A stretch of 64,000 nucleotides of DNA from Streptomyces sp. SAT1 (GCF_001654495.1 NZ_CP015849.1:6923001-6987000); one strand, 5' to 3'; positions 34,836 to 43,693 are shown, numbered from the stretch's first letter. The notes: a model not told the origin generated them from the sequence alone. Program-made: numbers and translations.

Positions 34836-36332
34836 ATGGCCGACCACACGCATGCCGTTCTCGCCGGGCCCCGGCGCACCGCGCCGAGCCCCGGCACCGG
34901 CCGGGCGGATCGCCGCCGCGGCGATCCGCTGCTCGCCGGGGTGGCCGCCGCCTTCGTCCTGGCCCAGCTCCTCCTGGTCGGCCCCGCGACGGGCCTCGGC
35001 TGGGACGAGGTCGTCTACGTCAGCCAGGTCAGCCCGCACGCCCCGGCCGCCTTCTTCAGCGCCCCGCGCGCCCGCGGCGTCCCGCTGCTGGTCGCCCCCG
35101 TCGCCGCCTGGTCGTCCTCCACCGTGCTGCTGCGCTGCTACCTCGCGCTGCTGTCGGGCCTCGCCCTCTACCTGGCGCTGCGGGTGTGGCGTCACCACTT
35201 CCCGGCCCGTGTCCTGGCCCTCGCGGGCGCCCTGTTCGCCTCCCTGTGGGTGACCCTCTTCTACGGCCCCCAGGCCATGCCCAACTACTGGGTCGCCGTC
35301 GGCGCGCTCGGCTGCGCGGGCTGCCTGCTGCGGGCCCGCGCCGACCGGCACGACCGGGCGGCGCTGTGGGGCCTGGCGGCCGGCGGCGTCCTGATGGCGC
35401 TGATGCGTCCCATGGACGCCGTCTGGGCGGCCCTCCCGCTGGTGCTGCTCGCCCTGGCCGGACGCCACTGGCGAGCGCTGTCCGCGCTCCTCGCCGGGAC
35501 GGCCGCGGGCGGCGCCGAGTGGATCGCCGAGTCCTACGCCGGCTACGGCGGCCCGCTGCGGCGGCTCGCGGACGCCTCCGCCATCCAGGGCGACCTCGGC
35601 TGGCACTTCGCCGTGACCGACCAACTGCGCAGCCTGGGCGGGCGCACCCTGTGCCGCCCGTGCACCGGAGACCTGCCCGGCCCGCTGGTCACCGCCTGGT
35701 GGTACGCCCTGCCGGTGCTCGCCCTGCTGGGCCTGCTCGCCGCCCGCCGCGCCCGGCGCACCACGCCCACCCTGGTCGCGCTGGCCTGCGCCGCCACGGC
35801 CGCCTTCCCCTATCTGTTCCTCATCGGCTACGCCGCGCCCCGCTTCCTGCTGCCCGCCTACGCCCTGCTCGCCGTCCCCGTCGCCGACGGCATCGTCCAC
35901 CGCGTCACCACCCCGGCGGGCGCCTGGCGGCCGCTGGCCCTGAGCCTCACCGCGCTGGCACTCGCCGTGCATCTCGGGGCCCAGTACACCGTCCTGGACC
36001 GCACCGCCGAGCGCACCGCGGCCGACCGCCGCGCCTGGGACCGCACCGCCGACGCGCTGCACGCCCTGGGCGTGCGCCCGCCCTGCCTGCTCACGGGCGA
36101 GGAGGCCATCCCCCTCGCCTTCCACACCGGCTGCGGCTCCGCCGCGACCGGCGGCCACAACGCCAACTCCACCTCCGCCGCCATCGAGGAGACCGCGCGG
36201 CACACCCCGGTCGCCGCGCTCGTCCCCCCGGGCGGCGAGCCGCCGGGGTACGCCCGCGGCTGGCCCGCCCACCGACTCGGCGACGTGCTCGCGTACGTCG
36301 CGCCGACGGCGCAGAAGGGTCCCGGCACATGA
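34836..36332 (+). CDS. GT-C-type polytopic membrane glycosyltransferase
   Basis: 498 residues with about ten to eleven transmembrane segments. After the first helix there is an extracytoplasmic GWDEVVYVSQV loop, matching the acidic first-loop (D/E)-rich motif of GT-C glycosyltransferases (ArnT/GT39/GT83-like), and FYGPQAMPNYW fits the second conserved loop. A C-terminal periplasmic domain has cysteines (RPPCLLTG, HTGCGS). It would transfer sugars from polyprenyl-phosphate carriers to a cell-surface acceptor. ATG 34836 is preceded by GAGGGG. Coupled by ATGA to the next gene. Confidence 0.8.
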   Translation: MADHTHAVLAGPRRTAPSPGTGRADRRRGDPLLAGVAAAFVLAQLLLVGPATGLGWDEVVYVSQVSPHAPAAFFSAPRARGVPLLVAPVAAWSSSTVLLRCYLALLSGLALYLALRVWRHHFPARVLALAGALFASLWVTLFYGPQAMPNYWVAVGALGCAGCLLRARADRHDRAALWGLAAGGVLMALMRPMDAVWAALPLVLLALAGRHWRALSALLAGTAAGGAEWIAESYAGYGGPLRRLADASAIQGDLGWHFAVTDQLRSLGGRTLCRPCTGDLPGPLVTAWWYALPVLALLGLLAARRARRTTPTLVALACAATAAFPYLFLIGYAAPRFLLPAYALLAVPVADGIVHRVTTPAGAWRPLALSLTALALAVHLGAQYTVLDRTAERTAADRRAWDRTADALHALGVRPPCLLTGEEAIPLAFHTGCGSAATGGHNANSTSAAIEETARHTPVAALVPPGGEPPGYARGWPAHRLGDVLAYVAPTAQKGPGT

Positions 36333-37294
36333 CCTCCCCGCTGCTCACTCCCGCCGCTCCCGCCCCGCCCGCCCCCGCGCCCCGGCGCCGCACCCGGTGG
36401 CACACCGCGGCCCTGCTCGCGGTCCTGCTGTGCGCCGCCTACCTAGGGCAGCGGCACTGGCCGGTGGTCGCCTCCGGCGCCGACCGGCTCGCCGTCGCCG
36501 ACCGGGGCTGGCTGCTGCTGGGCGCCACCGCCGCCCTGGCCACCTGGGCCTGCGCGGCCCTCGCCCAGCAGGGCGCCGTCGCCGAACGGCTGCCGCGCGG
36601 GCGGCTGCTGGCCGCGCAGTTCGCCGCCTCGGCCGCCAACCACGTGCTGCCCGCCGGACTGGGCGCGGGCGCGGTCAACCTGCGGTTCCTGATGCGCTGC
36701 GGGCTGCCCGCGGGACGCTCGGCGGGCGCCCTCGCCGTCAAGGCCGCGGCCGGGGCGCTGGCCAGGGGCGTCCTGATCGCCGTGCTCGCCGCGCTCTGTC
36801 CGGGCGTACTGCGCCTGCCGGAGGTCCCGGTCGCCGCGCTGGCCGCGGCCGGGGCCGTGGTGGCGCTGGTGACGCTGCTGCTGTGCGGCCCGCTGCGCTC
36901 CCGGTGGAGGCGCGCGGTCGGCGCGGTGGGGGCGGACATCCGGGCCGTGCACGCCCGGCCGCACCGGGCCGCCGCCCTGTGGGGCGGCTCGTTCGCCTTC
37001 GCCGCGGCGCACGCGCTGGTGGTGATCGCCGTCGTCCAGGCCGTCGGACTGCCCCTGTCCCCGCTGCGGGTGGCGCTCCTCTACCTCGCCGCGAGCAGCG
37101 CCGCCGCCCTGCTGCCCACCCCCGGCGGCCTCGGCTCGCTGGACGCGGCGCTCGCCTTCGCGCTGACCTCCGCGGGCGCGCCCGGCACCGCGGCGGCCTC
37201 CGCCGTCCTCGGCTACCGCCTGCTGACGGTCTGGCTGCCCCTGATCCCCGGACTGCTGGTCCTCGGTGCACTGATCCGCCGCCGGGCGGTGTGA
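36329..37294 (+). CDS. Lysylphosphatidylglycerol synthase TM-region-like (UPF0104) membrane protein
   Basis: 321 residues, about eight transmembrane helices. The conserved QFAASAANHVLPAGLGAGAVNLRF and LLPTPGGLGSLDAAL segments (here cited in part) are hallmarks of the flippase-like domain of MprF/AglD. Such proteins are thought to move or accommodate lipids or lipid-linked sugars. With the overlapping glycosyltransferase gene it forms a two-gene surface-glycan or lipid-modification unit under the BlaI-type repressor. The first 35 residues are a Pro/Arg-rich cytoplasmic tail. Confidence 0.82.
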   Translation: MTSPLLTPAAPAPPAPAPRRRTRWHTAALLAVLLCAAYLGQRHWPVVASGADRLAVADRGWLLLGATAALATWACAALAQQGAVAERLPRGRLLAAQFAASAANHVLPAGLGAGAVNLRFLMRCGLPAGRSAGALAVKAAAGALARGVLIAVLAALCPGVLRLPEVPVAALAAAGAVVALVTLLLCGPLRSRWRRAVGAVGADIRAVHARPHRAAALWGGSFAFAAAHALVVIAVVQAVGLPLSPLRVALLYLAASSAAALLPTPGGLGSLDAALAFALTSAGAPGTAAASAVLGYRLLTVWLPLIPGLLVLGALIRRRAV

Positions 37295-37301
37295 GCGGCC
37301 C

Positions 37302-37324
37302 GCACCCCGGCCCGCCCCGGGTGC
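37302..37324. terminator. Possible bidirectional terminator
   Basis: GCACCC (37302-37307) pairs with GGGTGC (37319-37324) around a GC-rich loop, in the 50-base gap between two genes that converge here. No U-tract, as usual in this genus. Confidence 0.4.
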
Positions 37325-37345
37325 GCGCCGGGCGCCGCCCGCGCC

Positions 37346-38080
37346 TCAGCGCGCGTGCGAGCGCCCCAGCCCGTCGGGCGTCCGCGGCGGCTCCGGCTCG
37401 TCCGCCGACGCCGGCCCGCGCGCGGTGAACGCCGCGACGCAGCGGGCGGGCAGCCACCGCAGCGCCGCGCACAGGCACGCCCCGGACCAGCCGGCCGCGA
37501 ACAGCCAGCCCCCGGCCACGTCGGTGCCCCAGTGCACCCCGAGATACACCCGGCTCACCCCCACCAGGACGGCCCAGCAGCCCACCGCCGCGCACAGCGC
37601 CGTACGGCCGCGCGGGGCGCGCAGCAGCACCGCGAGCACCAGCAGCGCGGCGGTCAGCGCCGACGTGGTGGTGTGCCCCGAGGGGAAGGCCCAGCCCGAG
37701 GCGTGCGTCGCCCAGTCGGGGCGCGGCGGGCGCGGGCGGGCGACCAGTTCCATCACGCCCCGGCGCGCCAGCTGCCCCGTGGCCAGACAGACCAGGCCCA
37801 GCAGCGCGGCGACCGCGCGCCGCCGCGCCGTCCGTCCGGCGACCGCACCGGCCACGACGACGAGCAGGTAGGGGACGACGCCCGTCCCGGTGGCGGTCAC
37901 GCCCCGGGCCACGGCCACCGCCGTCGCGGGCCGGTGGCCGACCGACCAGGACAGCAGTGTCTCGTCGACCCGCAGCGGTGCGCCGTGCCCGCCGGCCACC
38001 ACCAGGGCGAGGACGGTGAACGCGGCCCAGGCGCCGACCGCGGCGCTGCCCGCCAGATCGGCGGCGTCCCGGCGCCTCAC
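37346..38080 (-). CDS. PAP2-family membrane phosphatase
   Basis: 244 residues, six transmembrane helices. The phosphatidic-acid-phosphatase signature is present: KxxxxxxRP-like MELVARPRPPRP, PSGHTTTS and SRVYLGVHWGTDV. It dephosphorylates lipid phosphates or undecaprenyl pyrophosphate outside the membrane. The GTG start at 38080 overlaps the stop of a 16-codon frame that itself starts in the DedA stop codon, see findings. Upstream DedA gene and this one probably share one mRNA. Confidence 0.88.
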   Translation of the reverse strand: MRRRDAADLAGSAAVGAWAAFTVLALVVAGGHGAPLRVDETLLSWSVGHRPATAVAVARGVTATGTGVVPYLLVVVAGAVAGRTARRRAVAALLGLVCLATGQLARRGVMELVARPRPPRPDWATHASGWAFPSGHTTTSALTAALLVLAVLLRAPRGRTALCAAVGCWAVLVGVSRVYLGVHWGTDVAGGWLFAAGWSGACLCAALRWLPARCVAAFTARGPASADEPEPPRTPDGLGRSHAR

Positions 38081-38123
38081 GGGAGCGCGGGCACGGACGC
38101 GGACGCGGTGTCAGGGACCGGTG

Positions 38124-38807
38124 TCATCCGCCCGCCTCCTCGGTCTTCGCCGCGCGCCGGGAGCGCACCACCTCGGCGGCGAGCGGGATCAGCGAGACCG
38201 CCACGATCAGCGCGATCACCGGCAGCAGATACCGGTCGACGTTCGGCACGGACGAGCCGAGCGCGTACCCCGCGAGGGTGAGACCGACGCTCCACACCAG
38301 GCCGCCGGCCACCTGCCACACCGTGAACGTGCGGACCGGCACGCCCAGGGCGCCCGCCATCGGATTGAGCACGGTGCGCACCACCGGCACGAAGCGGGCC
38401 AGCACGATCGCCTTGGCGTGCCCGTACCGGCCGAGCAGTTCCTCGGCGCGCCGCGCGCCCTCGTGCAGGCGCCGCGAGCGGCTGCGCGCCAGCAGCGCGC
38501 CCCCGGCCCTGCGGCCCAGCACGAACCCGCACTGGGACCCGGCGAGCGCCCCCGCCGCCGCGGTGAGCAGCAGCGGCAGGAGGGACAGCCGTACGCCCCG
38601 GTCCGCCGTGCCCGTGCACAGCAGGCCCGCGGTGAACAGCAGCGAGTCGCCGGGCAGGAAGAAGCCGATCAGCAGTCCGGTCTCGGCGAACATCACGACA
38701 CCGACGCCCAGCACACCGAAGGCGGCCAGCAGCGACTGGGCGTCGAGCACGTTCACGGCGAGCGGTGACGACAGGAGCGGGGAGGGGTTCATCGGCGTGG
38801 GGCTCAT
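38124..38807 (-). CDS. DedA-family membrane protein
   Basis: 227 residues, four to five transmembrane helices. Characteristic segments are FAETGLLIGFFLPGDSLL near residue 35, the GRR...E...(Y/F)G segment, and RFVPVVRTVLNPMAGAL with the essential arginines. DedA proteins translocate undecaprenyl phosphate or phosphatidylethanolamine and maintain the proton gradient. ATG 38807 chosen because GGACGAA precedes it; ATG 38792 has no site. Proximity to a PAP2 phosphatase, which also acts on undecaprenyl phosphates, suggests a shared role in carrier-lipid recycling. Confidence 0.88.
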   Translation of the reverse strand: MSPTPMNPSPLLSSPLAVNVLDAQSLLAAFGVLGVGVVMFAETGLLIGFFLPGDSLLFTAGLLCTGTADRGVRLSLLPLLLTAAAGALAGSQCGFVLGRRAGGALLARSRSRRLHEGARRAEELLGRYGHAKAIVLARFVPVVRTVLNPMAGALGVPVRTFTVWQVAGGLVWSVGLTLAGYALGSSVPNVDRYLLPVIALIVAVSLIPLAAEVVRSRRAAKTEEAGG

Positions 38808-38839
38808 TTCGTCCGGGTGACGCGTGACGGTGGCCGGTG

Positions 38840-38897
38840 GCGACCGACTGCAGGGCGACCGACTACAGGCCAGTAGACCGTCTACGTCACTGTAGAC
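38840..38897. promoter_or_regulatory. Tandem direct repeat and paired dyads upstream of DedA
   Basis: Two adjacent 15-base copies of GCGACCGACTRCAGG (38840-38854 and 38855-38869; one difference) are followed by GACTAC-N6-GTAGAC (38861-38878, near-dyad) and the perfect dyad GTCTAC-N6-GTAGAC (38880-38897). They lie 33-90 bases before the DedA start. The arrangement looks like a multi-site operator; the factor is unknown. Confidence 0.6.
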
Positions 38898-39111
38898 GAT
38901 ATCGTCCGCCGTGCGCGGCCCCCCGATCGGCCGGACGGGTGAAGGCATGGCGCCGGTCGTGCCGGACCGCTCCCCACCTGGACTTTCCCGTCCCATGGTC
39001 AAGAACGGTGGCTGCCTTTACTGCACATCGTGCGCAGGTGGGTGACGATGGCAGAAGGCGGCCCCGGCCCGGGTCCGCCCGCACGACCCCATCCGAAGGA
39101 ACACCTCTCCC

Positions 39112-40272
39112 ATGACGGCCGCCCCTGGTTCCGCTCCGCCCCTCCCCGCCACGACCGGGCCGAAAGGCCCGCTCTGGCACCGCGTCCGCACCTCGATGAC
39201 GCGGCAGGAGTGGACCAGGGTCGGCGGGATGGCCGCCTTCGTGCTCGCCCTGCATGTGATCGGCTGGTTCACGCTCGTCTGGATCGTGGCGCCGGAGCAC
39301 TACAGCCTGGGCACCAAGTCGTTCGGCATCGGCATCGGCGTGACCGCCTACACCCTGGGCATGCGGCACGCCTTCGACGCCGACCACATCGCCGCCATCG
39401 ACAACACCACCCGCAAGCTGATGCACGAGGGGCAGCGCCCGCTCTCCGTCGGCTTCTGGTTCTCGCTCGGCCACTCCAGCGTCGTCTTCGGCCTGGCCTT
39501 CCTGCTCTCCCTGGGCGTCCGGGCGCTGGCCGGACCCGTGCAGGACGACGACTCCCGGCTGCACGACATCACCGGCCTGATCGGCACGACGGTCTCGGGC
39601 GCCTTCCTGTACGTCATCGCCGCCGTCAACCTGGTCATCCTGGCCGGCATCTGGAAGGTGTTCCGCGAGATGCGCTCGGGCCACTTCGACGAGGCCGCCC
39701 TGGAGGAGCAGCTCGGCAGCCGGGGCCTGATGAACCGCATCCTCGGCCGGTTCATGAAGTCGATCACCAAGCCGTGGCAGATGTACCCGCTGGGCCTGCT
39801 CTTCGGCCTCGGCTTCGACACGGCCACCGAGATCGCCCTGCTGGTGCTCGCGGGCTCCGGCGCCGCCTCCGGGCTGCCCTGGTACGCGATCCTGTGCCTG
39901 CCCGTGCTGTTCGCGGCCGGCATGTCGCTGCTGGACACGATCGACGGCTCGTTCATGAACTTCGCCTACGGCTGGGCGTTCTCCAAGCCGGTCCGCAAGG
40001 TCTACTACAACCTCACCATCACCGGTCTGTCCGTGGCCGTCGCCCTGATCATCGGCACGGTCGAACTGCTGGGCCTGCTCGCCGACAAACTCGATCTGCA
40101 CGGCGCCTTCTGGGACTGGGTCGGGGGTCTGGACCTGAACGTCATCGGCTTCGTCGTCGTCGGTCTGTTCTTCGTCACCTGGGTGCTCGCCCTGGTCGTC
40201 TGGAAGGTCGGCCGGATCGAGGAGAAGTGGACGGCGGACCTGGCCGCCCCCGCCGACTCCCCGGCCGAGTGA
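39112..40272 (+). CDS. NiCoT-family nickel/cobalt transporter
   Basis: 386 residues, eight transmembrane helices. Signature HAFDADHIAAIDN (near residue 88) with the metal-binding His/Asp residues, LGHSSVVF, and LGFDTATEIALL are diagnostic of NiCoT/NicO permeases. It imports Ni2+ or Co2+ for urease, hydrogenase, Ni-superoxide dismutase or cobalamin. The about 40-residue N-terminal extension is Pro-rich. Upstream, an imperfect dyad TGCACATCGTGCGCA (39022-39036) could be a metalloregulator site. No cobalamin-riboswitch elements were seen. Confidence 0.92.
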   Translation: MTAAPGSAPPLPATTGPKGPLWHRVRTSMTRQEWTRVGGMAAFVLALHVIGWFTLVWIVAPEHYSLGTKSFGIGIGVTAYTLGMRHAFDADHIAAIDNTTRKLMHEGQRPLSVGFWFSLGHSSVVFGLAFLLSLGVRALAGPVQDDDSRLHDITGLIGTTVSGAFLYVIAAVNLVILAGIWKVFREMRSGHFDEAALEEQLGSRGLMNRILGRFMKSITKPWQMYPLGLLFGLGFDTATEIALLVLAGSGAASGLPWYAILCLPVLFAAGMSLLDTIDGSFMNFAYGWAFSKPVRKVYYNLTITGLSVAVALIIGTVELLGLLADKLDLHGAFWDWVGGLDLNVIGFVVVGLFFVTWVLALVVWKVGRIEEKWTADLAAPADSPAE

Positions 40273-40371
40273 GTCCGGGCACCCGGAGCGGGCCGGGGTG
40301 ATTGGAGTCGGCACAGCGGGAAACGCGGATCACGACAGCGCGACCGCGAGCCGCCACCAGGGAGGACACCC

Positions 40372-40860
40372 GTGAGCACCGATCCGATGGCCGACGACGC
40401 CTACCAGCCCACCGGTACGAACGAGGAGCAGGAGGACGCCGCGCCGCTGGACCTGGAGGACGCGGTCGGCGAGCGGACCTACGACGACCTGCTCGACGAG
40501 GGCTACTCGCCGCCGGAGAAGCCGCTCGGCGTCGACAAGTACGGCACGACCGCCGCCGAGCAGCACGAGGGCGAGAGCCTCGACCAGCGGCTCGCCCAGG
40601 AGCGCCCCGACGCGGACGAACCGGCCGGCGACGGCGTCGGCGACCTGCCCGGCGGCACGGGCGAACCGGTCGACCCGCAGGCGGGCGGCGCGCGCGCCGG
40701 GCGCCTGGTCGCCCCCGACGAGGGCGCGCACGCCGACACCACCAAGGAGGAGGTCGCCGCCGACGCCGGCGTCGACGGGGGCGCCGCCGGTGCGGAGGAG
40801 GCCGCCGTGCACATCGTCGAGGACGACGGCGCCCTCCCCGACGAGGACACCGGGCCCTGA
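40372..40860 (+). CDS. DUF5709-family acidic protein
   Basis: 162 residues, strongly acidic and probably disordered. Conserved GYSPPEKPLGVDKYGTT and ESLDQRLAQE blocks lie in the first 80 residues, as in the DUF5709 family found across actinobacteria. No biochemical role is known. GTG 40372 has GGAGGA at 40361. Residues 80-162 are low-complexity Ala/Gly/Asp/Glu. Confidence 0.8.
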   Translation: MSTDPMADDAYQPTGTNEEQEDAAPLDLEDAVGERTYDDLLDEGYSPPEKPLGVDKYGTTAAEQHEGESLDQRLAQERPDADEPAGDGVGDLPGGTGEPVDPQAGGARAGRLVAPDEGAHADTTKEEVAADAGVDGGAAGAEEAAVHIVEDDGALPDEDTGP

Positions 40861-40864
40861 GCGG

Positions 40865-41236
40865 ACCAGGCCCGCGCTCAGTCCCCGAGCCGGTCGAATC
40901 CATGACGGTGCGCCCGTCGAACGCCACGCTGTCCGGCCACCACGTCCACCTCGCGCGGGCCGACCACGTGCCGGGTGCGCGCGGTCGGGTCGGCGACGGT
41001 GATGTCCTCCTTGAGCCGGTAGCTCTGCCCGTACAGGTCGCGCTGGGTGAGGCCGGTCAGGTACGGCACCGCCTCGCGCAGCGTCTTGGACGGATGGACC
41101 GGTGTGGATGGACACCCCGCCGACCATGTCGGGCCGCTCGGCGACGGCGACCCGGCGGCCCAGTTCGGGCCGCGGCGACGGCCGCCTTCTGGCCGCCCGG
41201 TCCGGATCCGATGACGAGCATGCCGTAGTCAGGCAC
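40865..41236 (-). pseudogene. sthA: Decayed 5' fragment of soluble pyridine nucleotide transhydrogenase
   Basis: Read leftwards from GTG 41236, pieces of SthA appear in changing frames: YGMLVIGSGPGGQKAA (FAD-binding start), then shifted ELGRRVAVAERPDMVGGVSIHTG, then shifted again SKTLREAVPYLTGLTQ through YRLKEDITVADPTARTRHVVG and REVDVV, and finally an out-of-frame DSVAFDGRTVMDS that normally lies well downstream. This needs at least two frameshifts plus an internal deletion, and the whole C-terminal half is absent. The functional enzyme (about 460 residues) exchanges reducing equivalents between NADPH and NAD+. No intact reading frame covers the fragment, so it is a relic. Confidence 0.85.
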
Positions 41237-41352
41237 GTGCGGGGTCCGTCGGCGCGCCGACGCGGCGGGAAGGCCGGCGGGAGGCCCGGCGGACAGCGGT
41301 GGGACCGGAGCGCGAGGCTCCGGTCCCGTCGTCCGCCCGCCGGCCGCCCGGC

Positions 41353-41577
41353 TCAGGGCAGCAGCTTGTCCAGGGCGGCCGGGCCGTCCGTCTCGATCCT
41401 GCGCTTGGCCCACTCCAGGTTGCGCGGGGTGATGTCGCGGCCCGCGGCCAGCACGACGTCCTCGGGCGAGACCTCGGTACCGGTACGGGCGTGGAGCACG
41501 GCGTCCGGCGTGCAGCGCTCCCCTGGGGGGCGGGACGCTTCGGGCGAACGGGATGCTTCGGGCTGTGACGTCGACAT
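41353..41577 (-). CDS. Small conserved streptomycete protein
   Basis: 74 residues. The N-terminal 25 residues are Ser/Glu/Pro-rich; the rest carries a conserved-looking SPEDVVLAAGRDITPRNLEWAK...GPAALDKLLP helix pair. Family known only as hypothetical. It has a strong GAGGAGG site before ATG 41577. Lies between the sthA relic and the GH15 gene, both probably unrelated. Confidence 0.7.
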   Translation of the reverse strand: MSTSQPEASRSPEASRPPGERCTPDAVLHARTGTEVSPEDVVLAAGRDITPRNLEWAKRRIETDGPAALDKLLP

Positions 41578-41812
41578 GTGTCCTCCTCGGGTCCGGCCGG
41601 GTCCCCGCCCCGTGCCGCGCCGCCCGCGCCCAGGGACCGGGACCTCCTCCTACGATTGCCCGCCGCGCCGCACCCTGCATCCGGAAGGGCCGCCGGACCC
41701 GTGGCCGGCTTCCCCGGCCGCCGCCCGGCCCCGGGCTCCGTAAGCTGGAACGACCACGCGGGCCGCCGCAGCGGCGGCCCGCGGCCGGGGGACCGGACAG
41801 GGAGGCCCAGCG

Positions 41813-43651
41813 ATGGCCGACACACCCAGCCCGTCATCCGCGCCGGGCACGCGGCGGTACGTGCCGATCGCCGACCACGGCCTGATCGGCGACCTGCGCA
41901 CGGTCGCCCTGGTCGGCACCGACGGCACCATCGACTGGTACTGCTGCCCCTCCTTCGACTCCCCGAGCGTCTTCGCCGCCGTGCTGGACGCCGAGAAGGG
42001 CGGCTGCTTCGAACTCGCCGCGGCCGACGAGGCCGCCCGCACCAAGCAGTTCTACTTCCCCGACACGAACGTGCTGATCACCCGCTTCTTCACCGAGGAC
42101 GGCGTCGGCGAGGTGCAGGACTTCATGCCGGTGTGCGGCGACGACGGCGAGGCCGAACGGCACCGCCTGATCCGGCGCACGGTGTGCGTGCGCGGCACCG
42201 TGCGGTTCCGCGCGCGCGTCGCGCCGCGCTTCGGCTACGGCGCCGACCCGCACACCGTGCGCGTCCAGGGCCAGCTGGCGCTGTTCGAGTCCGCGCACTC
42301 CGCCCTCGCCCTGACGGCGACCGCGCCGCTGGAGACCGAGGGACCGGACGTACGGGCCGACTTCAAACTCACCGAGGGCGAGTCCGCGGTCTTCGCCCTG
42401 GACCAGGTGGGCGGCGAGGTCGCCCCGCGCCGCTGCGCCCGCGCCGAGGCCGACGAGCAGTTCGCCGCCACCGTCGCCTACTGGCGGCGCTGGATCGCGC
42501 AGTCCCGCTACCGGGGCCGCTGGCGGGAGATGGTGCACCGCTCCGCGCTCACCCTGAAGCTCCTCACCTACGCGCCGAGCGGCGCCATCGTCGCCGCGCC
42601 CACCACCAGCCTGCCCGAGCGGATCGGCGGCGAGCGCAACTGGGACTACCGCTACGTCTGGGTGCGCGACGCCGCGTTCGCCGTCTACGCCTTGCTGCGC
42701 CTCGGCTTCACCGGCGAGGCCGCCGCCTTCATGCGCTTCCTGACCCGCCACATCAGCCCCGGCGACGGCCGCGCCACGGGCCCGCTCCAGATCATGTACG
42801 GCATCGACGGCCGCACCGATCTGCCCGAGCGCGAACTGACCCATCTGGAGGGCCACCAGGGCTCCGCCCCGGTCCGGGTCGGCAACGCCGCCGCCGGCCA
42901 GCTCCAGCTCGACATCTACGGCGCCCTGATCGACTCCATCTACCTCTACGACAAATGGGCCGAGCCGATCTCCAGCGCCCAGTGGGACGACGTGTGCGCA
43001 CTGGTCGACTGGGTGTGCGACCACTGGGACCAGCCCGACGAGGGCGTCTGGGAGACCCGCGGCGGGCGCCGGAACTTCCTCTACTCGCGCCTGATGTGCT
43101 GGGTGGCCGTCGAACGCGCCGTCCGGCTGGCCAACCGCCGCGGCCTGCCCGCCGACCTGCCGCGCTGGCAGCGCGGCCGGGACGCCGTCTACCGCCGGAT
43201 CATGGACCGCGGCTGGTCCGAGCGGCGCGGGGCGTTCGTCCAGTACGAGGGCGGCGACGTGCTGGACGCCGCCGTGCTGATGATGCCGCTGGCCAAGTTC
43301 ATCGCGCCCACCGACCCCAAGTGGCTGTCCACCCTCGACGCCCTCACCGAGGACCTGGTCTCCGACTCGCTCGTCTACCGCTACGACCCGCGCACCAGCC
43401 CCGACGGACTGCGCGGCGAGGAGGGCACCTTCTCGATCTGCTCCTTCTGGTACGTGGAGGCGCTGACCCGCGCGGGCCGTCTGGACGAGGCGCGCCTCGC
43501 CTTCGAGAAGATGCTCACCTACGCCAACCACCTGGGCCTGTTCGCCGAGGAGATCGGCCGCACCGGCGAACAGCAGGGCAACTTTCCACAGGCCTTCACC
43601 CACCTGTCCCTGATCAGCGCCGCCTACAACCTGGACCGCGCCCTCGGCTGA
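41813..43651 (+). CDS. GH15-family glucoamylase/trehalase-like enzyme
   Basis: 612-residue cytoplasmic protein (no signal peptide). N-terminal IADHGLIGDLRTVALVGTDGTIDWYC (cited in part) starts the beta-sandwich; the (alpha/alpha)6 barrel includes ERNWDYRYVWVRDAAF and WETRGGRRNFLYSRLMCW, typical of bacterial GH15 trehalase/isomaltose-type enzymes. Catalytic acids are expected in the DEGVWETRG segment and in EEGTFSICSFW. Likely acts on trehalose, isomaltooligosaccharides or glycogen-derived sugars. Strong GGAGG site. Confidence 0.88.
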   Translation: MADTPSPSSAPGTRRYVPIADHGLIGDLRTVALVGTDGTIDWYCCPSFDSPSVFAAVLDAEKGGCFELAAADEAARTKQFYFPDTNVLITRFFTEDGVGEVQDFMPVCGDDGEAERHRLIRRTVCVRGTVRFRARVAPRFGYGADPHTVRVQGQLALFESAHSALALTATAPLETEGPDVRADFKLTEGESAVFALDQVGGEVAPRRCARAEADEQFAATVAYWRRWIAQSRYRGRWREMVHRSALTLKLLTYAPSGAIVAAPTTSLPERIGGERNWDYRYVWVRDAAFAVYALLRLGFTGEAAAFMRFLTRHISPGDGRATGPLQIMYGIDGRTDLPERELTHLEGHQGSAPVRVGNAAAGQLQLDIYGALIDSIYLYDKWAEPISSAQWDDVCALVDWVCDHWDQPDEGVWETRGGRRNFLYSRLMCWVAVERAVRLANRRGLPADLPRWQRGRDAVYRRIMDRGWSERRGAFVQYEGGDVLDAAVLMMPLAKFIAPTDPKWLSTLDALTEDLVSDSLVYRYDPRTSPDGLRGEEGTFSICSFWYVEALTRAGRLDEARLAFEKMLTYANHLGLFAEEIGRTGEQQGNFPQAFTHLSLISAAYNLDRALG

Positions 43652-43680
43652 CCCCGGCACCCGCGCGGCGGGCACCGGGG
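43652..43680. terminator. Bidirectional terminator hairpin between GH15 and chitosanase genes
   Basis: CCCCGGCACCCGC and GCGGGCACCGGGG form a 13-base stem with a two-base internal mismatch and a GCG loop, starting right after the GH15 stop and just before the chitosanase stop. Confidence 0.6.
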
Positions 43681-43693
43681 CCGGCCGCCGGCC

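Noticed and set aside
38908..39111. Cobalamin riboswitch before the NiCoT gene
   Set aside because: No B12-box or conserved core found in the 200-base leader; only an imperfect TGCACA/TGCGCA dyad.
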